Positions 59,116-64,000 of a stretch of 64,000 nt of DNA are shown piece by piece. A program made the position numbers and the translations under genes. Source of the stretch: Gammaproteobacteria bacterium (GTDB taxonomy: Bacteria; Pseudomonadota; Gammaproteobacteria; Diplorickettsiales; Diplorickettsiaceae). The stretch lies in the NCBI GenBank assembly GCA_005877695.1, contig VBOA01000013.1:101750-165749 (forward strand), in the 5' to 3' direction. Below the pieces are notes generated by a model. That model worked only from the letters and a program-made list of their open reading frames with translations. It was not told the DNA's origin and searched no databases. Numbering within the stretch: position 1 is the first letter of the stretch; each line of letters opens with the position of its first letter.

Positions 59116-60408
59116 GTGCAGAGGGCGAGTAACGTGAAGAAAAAAAGACGTATAGTAGTAACCGGTGTCGGGATGATGACACCGTTAGGTTTAAATACCA
59201 AAACAACTTGGGAAGCGATATTGGCTGGAAAAAGTGGAGTAGCGACGATTACCCAATTTGATGTTTCTGGTTTTCCTTGCCAAATCTCAGCGAGTGTTCG
59301 TGATTTTCAAGCTGAAAATTATGGTATTTCGCCAAAAGAAGGCCGCAAAATGGATTTATTTATTCAATATGGTTTAGCGGCAGCGATGGAAGCTATGGCC
59401 GATGCAAAACTCGAAGTGACCGAAAAAAATGCGGAACGAATCGGTGTTGCGGTAGGTTCCGGAATTGGTGGGTTACCTTTTATTGAAGAAAATCACACGA
59501 AATTGGAACAAGGTGGTCCGCGTAAAATATCGCCGTTTTTTATACCGGGTGCTATTACCAATATGCTCGCAGGCCAAATTTCGATCCGTTATGGTCTACG
59601 CGGACCGAACATTGCGGTAGTCACGGCGTGTACGACGGGAACGCATAATATTGGTTTAGGTGCTCGTACGATTCTCTATGGTGATGCCGACGTCATGGTG
59701 GTCGGAGGCTCAGAAATGGCAACGACACCTTTAGGTTTAGGTGGCTTTTCTGCCTGTCGGGCCTTATCGAATCGGAATAAAGATCCACAAGCAGCCAGTC
59801 GTCCCTGGGATAAAGCGCGTGATGGCTTTGTATTAGGCGATGGTTCAGGTATTTTAGTTCTGGAAGAGTATGAACGTGCTAAACAGCGTAATGCACCGAT
59901 CTATGCTGAATTAGTGGGTTTCGGGATGAGTGCTGATGCTTACCATATGACCAGTCCTGCGCCCGAAGGGCAGGGTGCCATGACGGCCATGTTAAATACG
60001 TTGCATGATGCCAATATCGATAAAGAAAAAGTAGCATATATTAATGCGCATGCGACTTCTACCTTACAAGGGGATTATTTAGAATTAAGAGCCATTCGCC
60101 GGGTATTTGGCGATTATGCGAAGAAGATGGCGATTAGTTCGACTAAATCCATGACCGGTCATTTACTTGGAGCCGCTGGTGCCGTTGAAGCTATTTTTAC
60201 AATTTTAGCGCTAAAAGATCAAAAAGCGCCTCCCACCATTAATTTAGATAATCCTGGAAATCCACCAGAAAGCAATATTCCTGATGATGATTTTGTGGGT
60301 CTGAATTTTGTCCAGAATGTTCCACAAGAACTGAAAATGGATTATGCACTTTCTAATTCTTTTGGATTTGGTGGAACGAATGCCTCTTTGCTTTTTGCTC
60401 GATTGTAA
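59116..60408 (+). CDS. fabF: Beta-ketoacyl-ACP synthase II; start may be GTG 59134
   Basis: [46 protein letters not shown]. Confidence 0.97.
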   Translation: MQRASNVKKKRRIVVTGVGMMTPLGLNTKTTWEAILAGKSGVATITQFDVSGFPCQISASVRDFQAENYGISPKEGRKMDLFIQYGLAAAMEAMADAKLEVTEKNAERIGVAVGSGIGGLPFIEENHTKLEQGGPRKISPFFIPGAITNMLAGQISIRYGLRGPNIAVVTACTTGTHNIGLGARTILYGDADVMVVGGSEMATTPLGLGGFSACRALSNRNKDPQAASRPWDKARDGFVLGDGSGILVLEEYERAKQRNAPIYAELVGFGMSADAYHMTSPAPEGQGAMTAMLNTLHDANIDKEKVAYINAHATSTLQGDYLELRAIRRVFGDYAKKMAISSTKSMTGHLLGAAGAVEAIFTILALKDQKAPPTINLDNPGNPPESNIPDDDFVGLNFVQNVPQELKMDYALSNSFGFGGTNASLLFARL

Positions 60409-60413
60409 CGCCT

Positions 60414-61511
60414 ATGCATAAAAGATTGACACTGATTGCATTAGTCATTTTGGTGGTCGGTTTTTTATGCAGTTATTTTGTCTCGCATTATCATCGTTTT
60501 CTAATTACTCCTTTAAATCCAACGCAAACGATACATATCGTTTTTTCACCTGGTTCATCCGTGCACCATTTAATTACGGATTTACAACAGCAAGCCGATC
60601 TGCCGCATCCACGTTATTTTTTATTTTTAACTTATATTAAAGGGGCGACTAATAAATTAAAAACCGGCGAATATCAGTTTGATCCGGGAACGACACCGAG
60701 TCAGTTATTAGATCAAATGTTAGCCGGTAAAGCTATCTTTCATCGGTTTACAATAGTGGAAGGGTGGACATTTCAACAATTAATTAGCGCACTGAATAAT
60801 TTAGACGCTGTTAAACATCAACTGCAGCATGTTTCTCCAGAACAAATCTTAGCGAATTTGGGCTTGCCGGCACAAAATCCCGAAGGGTTTTTTTATCCGG
60901 CCACTTATTACTTCAGTGCCGGGGTTAAGGATAGTGATTTATTAAAATGGTCTTATCAATTATTAGAAAAGAAACTACACATAGCTTGGAAACATCGCGA
61001 TACACACTTACCCTATAAAACACCATATCAAGCATTGATTGCAGCCTCTTTAGTCGAAAAAGAAACCGCACTGGCTAAAGAACGACCGATGATTGCTGGT
61101 GTGATTGTGCGGCGTTTGCAGGCAGGAATTCCTTTACAGATCGATGCCAGTATCATTTACGGTTTAGGTGCACATTACACCGGAAAACTAACCCTAGAAG
61201 ATCTCCATAAAGACACACCTTATAACACTTATACTCGCAAAGGTTTACCACCCACACCAATAGCCAGTCCTAGTTTCGCTTCAATCATGGCCGCTTTGCA
61301 TCCAGACCAGAGTCAAAATTTATATTTTGTTGCCAAAGGTGATGGTTCGCATCAGTTTTCTGCTCACTTAGCCGAACATAATAAGGCCGTGCAACTTTAT
61401 CAACTTGATCAACGTTACCCTTATGTCAAAATTAGAAAATCGTGTCAAAGTCTTTGGTATTTAAGTAAATCAATGCGCGCATTTTTTTGTAAATTATATG
61501 AATTAAATTAA
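60414..61511 (+). CDS. mltG: Endolytic murein transglycosylase MltG
   Basis: TIVEGWTFQQLISAL, EGFFYPATYYFSAG, AASLVEKETALAKERPMIAGVIVRRL, LPPTPIASPS. Confidence 0.94.
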   Translation: MHKRLTLIALVILVVGFLCSYFVSHYHRFLITPLNPTQTIHIVFSPGSSVHHLITDLQQQADLPHPRYFLFLTYIKGATNKLKTGEYQFDPGTTPSQLLDQMLAGKAIFHRFTIVEGWTFQQLISALNNLDAVKHQLQHVSPEQILANLGLPAQNPEGFFYPATYYFSAGVKDSDLLKWSYQLLEKKLHIAWKHRDTHLPYKTPYQALIAASLVEKETALAKERPMIAGVIVRRLQAGIPLQIDASIIYGLGAHYTGKLTLEDLHKDTPYNTYTRKGLPPTPIASPSFASIMAALHPDQSQNLYFVAKGDGSHQFSAHLAEHNKAVQLYQLDQRYPYVKIRKSCQSLWYLSKSMRAFFCKLYELN

Positions 61512-61564
61512 CTCGTTCGATGTTTAATACGCCAAATTCTTAAGTTTGCAATTAAAACCAGCGA

Positions 61565-62554
61565 TTAATATCGAATCAATTTATCTTGTTGACTCGAGTG
61601 TTTGATCGTTTCTTTTAATAAGCGTTGATTATCCGCATAAAAAAACGGCAGGGCATATCTCGACCAAATAATGATAGAAAAATAATTTAAGGATTCATGA
61701 AGATATATCCGTTTAATTAAATTTTTTATTTCTATTTCGGATATACAAACAGGCGCAGCGTTTTTATAGGCTTTCAAAAAAATCTCTTTTTGGGCATTGT
61801 TAAATTGGGTGACGCAGAATAATCGTGAAATATCGTAAGCCGGGTCTTCTAGACTCGAAAGTTCCCAATCCATTAATTGCAAATGTCCATTTATTTCTAT
61901 GACATTAAAGTGATGTAAATCGCCGTGAGCAGGGCATTTAAGATAACTTTCTTTTTCAAGAAAATTTTTTATACCCAATAATTTTTTTAGTATAGCGTAA
62001 TCTTTTTTAGTTAAGATAGGTTGTATGGTATGGAAACATTGTGAAGATTTGTCGATAAAAGCGGTGGCTGTTTCAGTATTTTTTTTAAAGTTGAATGTTG
62101 AATAATGTAGTTTTTTTACTAGCTGCGCTAAAGCGACTAATTTTGCTGGATTTTTAAAATCTCGGGGAGTTAACAATTGGTAGTTAGGAATGAATTCAGT
62201 CACTAAAAAACTGTATTTTGCATAATAAGCAATGGTTTTTAAGGGCGTCAAATTAAGCAATTGCGCTTGACTGAGATTTTGTATTTCTATGCAGAGCTCA
62301 GGAAAAAAAGGGTTATACGCTTTTGGAAACCGTAACACCAGATTTTCCTCCTTATAAAGATAAGTGTCATTGGAATAACCCCCTTGGATTTCTTTAAAAT
62401 CCTTGGGATGATAGATTTTTAGAATCAACAATTGGATTAACAAATTTTTATTATGCAATTGTGGTCCTTCTTTCTCGGTAATCAGATCCGATAAAATTCG
62501 GCAAAAAAGATTATTTTCTTTTTTAGCGACTGCGTTTATAAATTGTCTTGGCAT
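61565..62554 (-). CDS. APH/choline kinase family phosphotransferase
   Basis: CPAHGDLHHFNVIEINGHLQLMDWELSSLEDPAYDISRLF. Confidence 0.85.
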   Translation of the reverse strand: MPRQFINAVAKKENNLFCRILSDLITEKEGPQLHNKNLLIQLLILKIYHPKDFKEIQGGYSNDTYLYKEENLVLRFPKAYNPFFPELCIEIQNLSQAQLLNLTPLKTIAYYAKYSFLVTEFIPNYQLLTPRDFKNPAKLVALAQLVKKLHYSTFNFKKNTETATAFIDKSSQCFHTIQPILTKKDYAILKKLLGIKNFLEKESYLKCPAHGDLHHFNVIEINGHLQLMDWELSSLEDPAYDISRLFCVTQFNNAQKEIFLKAYKNAAPVCISEIEIKNLIKRIYLHESLNYFSIIIWSRYALPFFYADNQRLLKETIKHSSQQDKLIRY

Positions 62555-62590
62555 AAACTTCTCTTATTACTTTAACTCTTCATTTTTTTC

Positions 62591-63595
62591 GTGAGTTGTT
62601 ATCTATTATACCAAGATGTTTCATCTGAAATAGATAATTTTTTGATTAAAAAAGTACTAGTCAATATTAAAAATTGTAGTTATATTGCGCGCCCATTTCC
62701 AGGCTGCGATCCTATCTTTGCTGAAATTGGGTATAACTCCGTTGATTTCTCAGCGCCACAATCTGGTTTTAAAGTGACCAGAGAAAAAATTGTTGCGCCT
62801 TCTGGAAGTCAATTACTTTGTGTCCCTACCTCGGAGGATGGGGATGAGCTTCCTAGCAAAACTGCTTTTTTATGCAAAAATGCAATCGCACTCGGACGTA
62901 GTGGTACTAATAATGGAACAGTCGCTTTATTCCAGTTAGATGTAGGAAGGGATGGTGTGATTGGTTTTCCGGAATTGGTTAATGCGTTTATGATCAATAA
63001 TGGTGCTAAATATTATCGAGGGGGTAAAAAGGATGCTCAATTTTTTCTACAAGCTACCGAGGTATCTAGTGCGATAGACGCAAAGACATTAACGAGCGGT
63101 TTAGATGGAGCCGAGGGTAACGATAGTTTACTACTACAAGAGTTTAAACCCTCAGCAGATAAAATAATTGTTAATTTCCCTAACGGATATTTAAGATATA
63201 ACAATATAACTTTGGTTATCATTCGCATAGAAAAACTCTTCGGAGGCGCCGTGCCATTAGCCATTACCGCGGCTTGTGATACCCAAGAGATTCATTTGAC
63301 AAATGGTGTGATAGTTCAAAAGTCAAATACGCTGTTAATTCCACAAAGCAGCTGCGCTTATGGTTTTAAAACCTATTTACAAGCGCCAGTTACTCTTAAC
63401 ACCTTTGTTGAAGCAGAAGCTGGAAATTTTCCTTATTATATTTTACCAGGCAAGGGAAATATGGCAGTTAACTTAACCGCAGAAGCTAAGTCGGATATAC
63501 AACAGGAAATAATTTTTAATGTGCCGATTTCTAATGTAATGTCTATCCAAGCCATTGATGACATCTACCGCGTTAAATTTAGACTTCAATACTGA
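62591..63595 (+). CDS. Hypothetical protein, possible fragment of a large toxin-like protein
   Basis: KYYRGGKKDAQFFLQATEV...LDGAEGNDSLLLQEF...IIVNFPNGYLRYNNITLVIIRIEKLFGG; RTX-like/large-toxin-like pattern only, no database check. Confidence 0.4.
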   Translation: MSCYLLYQDVSSEIDNFLIKKVLVNIKNCSYIARPFPGCDPIFAEIGYNSVDFSAPQSGFKVTREKIVAPSGSQLLCVPTSEDGDELPSKTAFLCKNAIALGRSGTNNGTVALFQLDVGRDGVIGFPELVNAFMINNGAKYYRGGKKDAQFFLQATEVSSAIDAKTLTSGLDGAEGNDSLLLQEFKPSADKIIVNFPNGYLRYNNITLVIIRIEKLFGGAVPLAITAACDTQEIHLTNGVIVQKSNTLLIPQSSCAYGFKTYLQAPVTLNTFVEAEAGNFPYYILPGKGNMAVNLTAEAKSDIQQEIIFNVPISNVMSIQAIDDIYRVKFRLQY

Positions 63596-64000
63596 CGATA
63601 AAGCTGGAGCGTTTAAAAGATGCGCGCCTGGATCATTGGTATAAACTCTATTTACATATTTTTTTAAATGAATTTTTCCAAAAGCCTAAGTTGCAGACTG
63701 TGGAATTACAATTTACTGATCAGAAAATCGTATTAAATGATCAATTAACAGAGCTTAAGGCAGCAGAAGATTTTGAATCAGTAAAAAAAGCTCGTCTGGC
63801 TGAATTACGCGCAGAATCCTTATCGATTATTAATTCCCAACAACTGACTTCAACAACACCATCGACGCATGTAAATACTAGTAGTACTAGCCGTGTCATG
63901 CAAAATCAGGATTTAAGTAATGTTATTAATGCAACTTCTCTAGAAGATAACGATAGCTATTCAGGTGAAGCAAGCAATACGATTAATCGTTGGGTGAGAC
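63583..64000 (+). other. Open frame without in-frame ATG near its start, continuing off the window; possible frameshifted continuation of 62591-63595
   Basis: LTIKLERLKDARLDHWYKLYLHIFLNEFFQKPKLQTVELQFTDQKIVLNDQLTELKAAEDFESVKKARLAELRAESLS... begins where the upstream ORF ends, frame differs. Confidence 0.5.

Overview
The window looks like a chromosomal segment of a host-associated gammaproteobacterium. Gene content and order suggest Legionellales/Coxiellaceae, possibly Rickettsiella-like, but this is inference and no search was run. The backbone is conserved housekeeping blocks: sucA(partial)-sucB-sucC-sucD; ychF-pth-rplY-prs-tRNA-Gln-ispE-lolB; rsmE, rnr, rlmB, tadA; uvrY-like regulator...uvrC-pgsA-tRNA-Gly-tRNA-Cys-tRNA-Leu; tsaB; pheS-pheT-ihfA-tRNA-Pro; rmuC, slt; ssb/uvrA; ubiA-coaD; rpmF-plsX-fabH-fabD-fabG-acpP-fabF-mltG. 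Fast-evolving material sits between these blocks: hypothetical proteins (ankyrin-like, short tandem repeats, hydrophobic segments), several clearly decayed genes, and an array of six intact plus one remnant OmpW-like outer-membrane barrel genes. The most interesting signals are: (1) a dispersed ~125-bp self-complementary intergenic repeat with ATACTC/GAGTAT termini, present as several full or partial copies, three of them in the first 4.3 kb, one inside the tRNA array and one that appears to supply the start codon of a cysteine synthase-like gene; (2) palindromic ~16-nt elements just upstream of the ribosome-binding sites of several OmpW paralogues; (3) a pair of HAD-like proteins that seem to lack the catalytic motif, inserted between the uvrY-like gene and uvrC; (4) an apparently frameshifted fabG. 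No CRISPR array, transposase, integrase or phage module was recognised.
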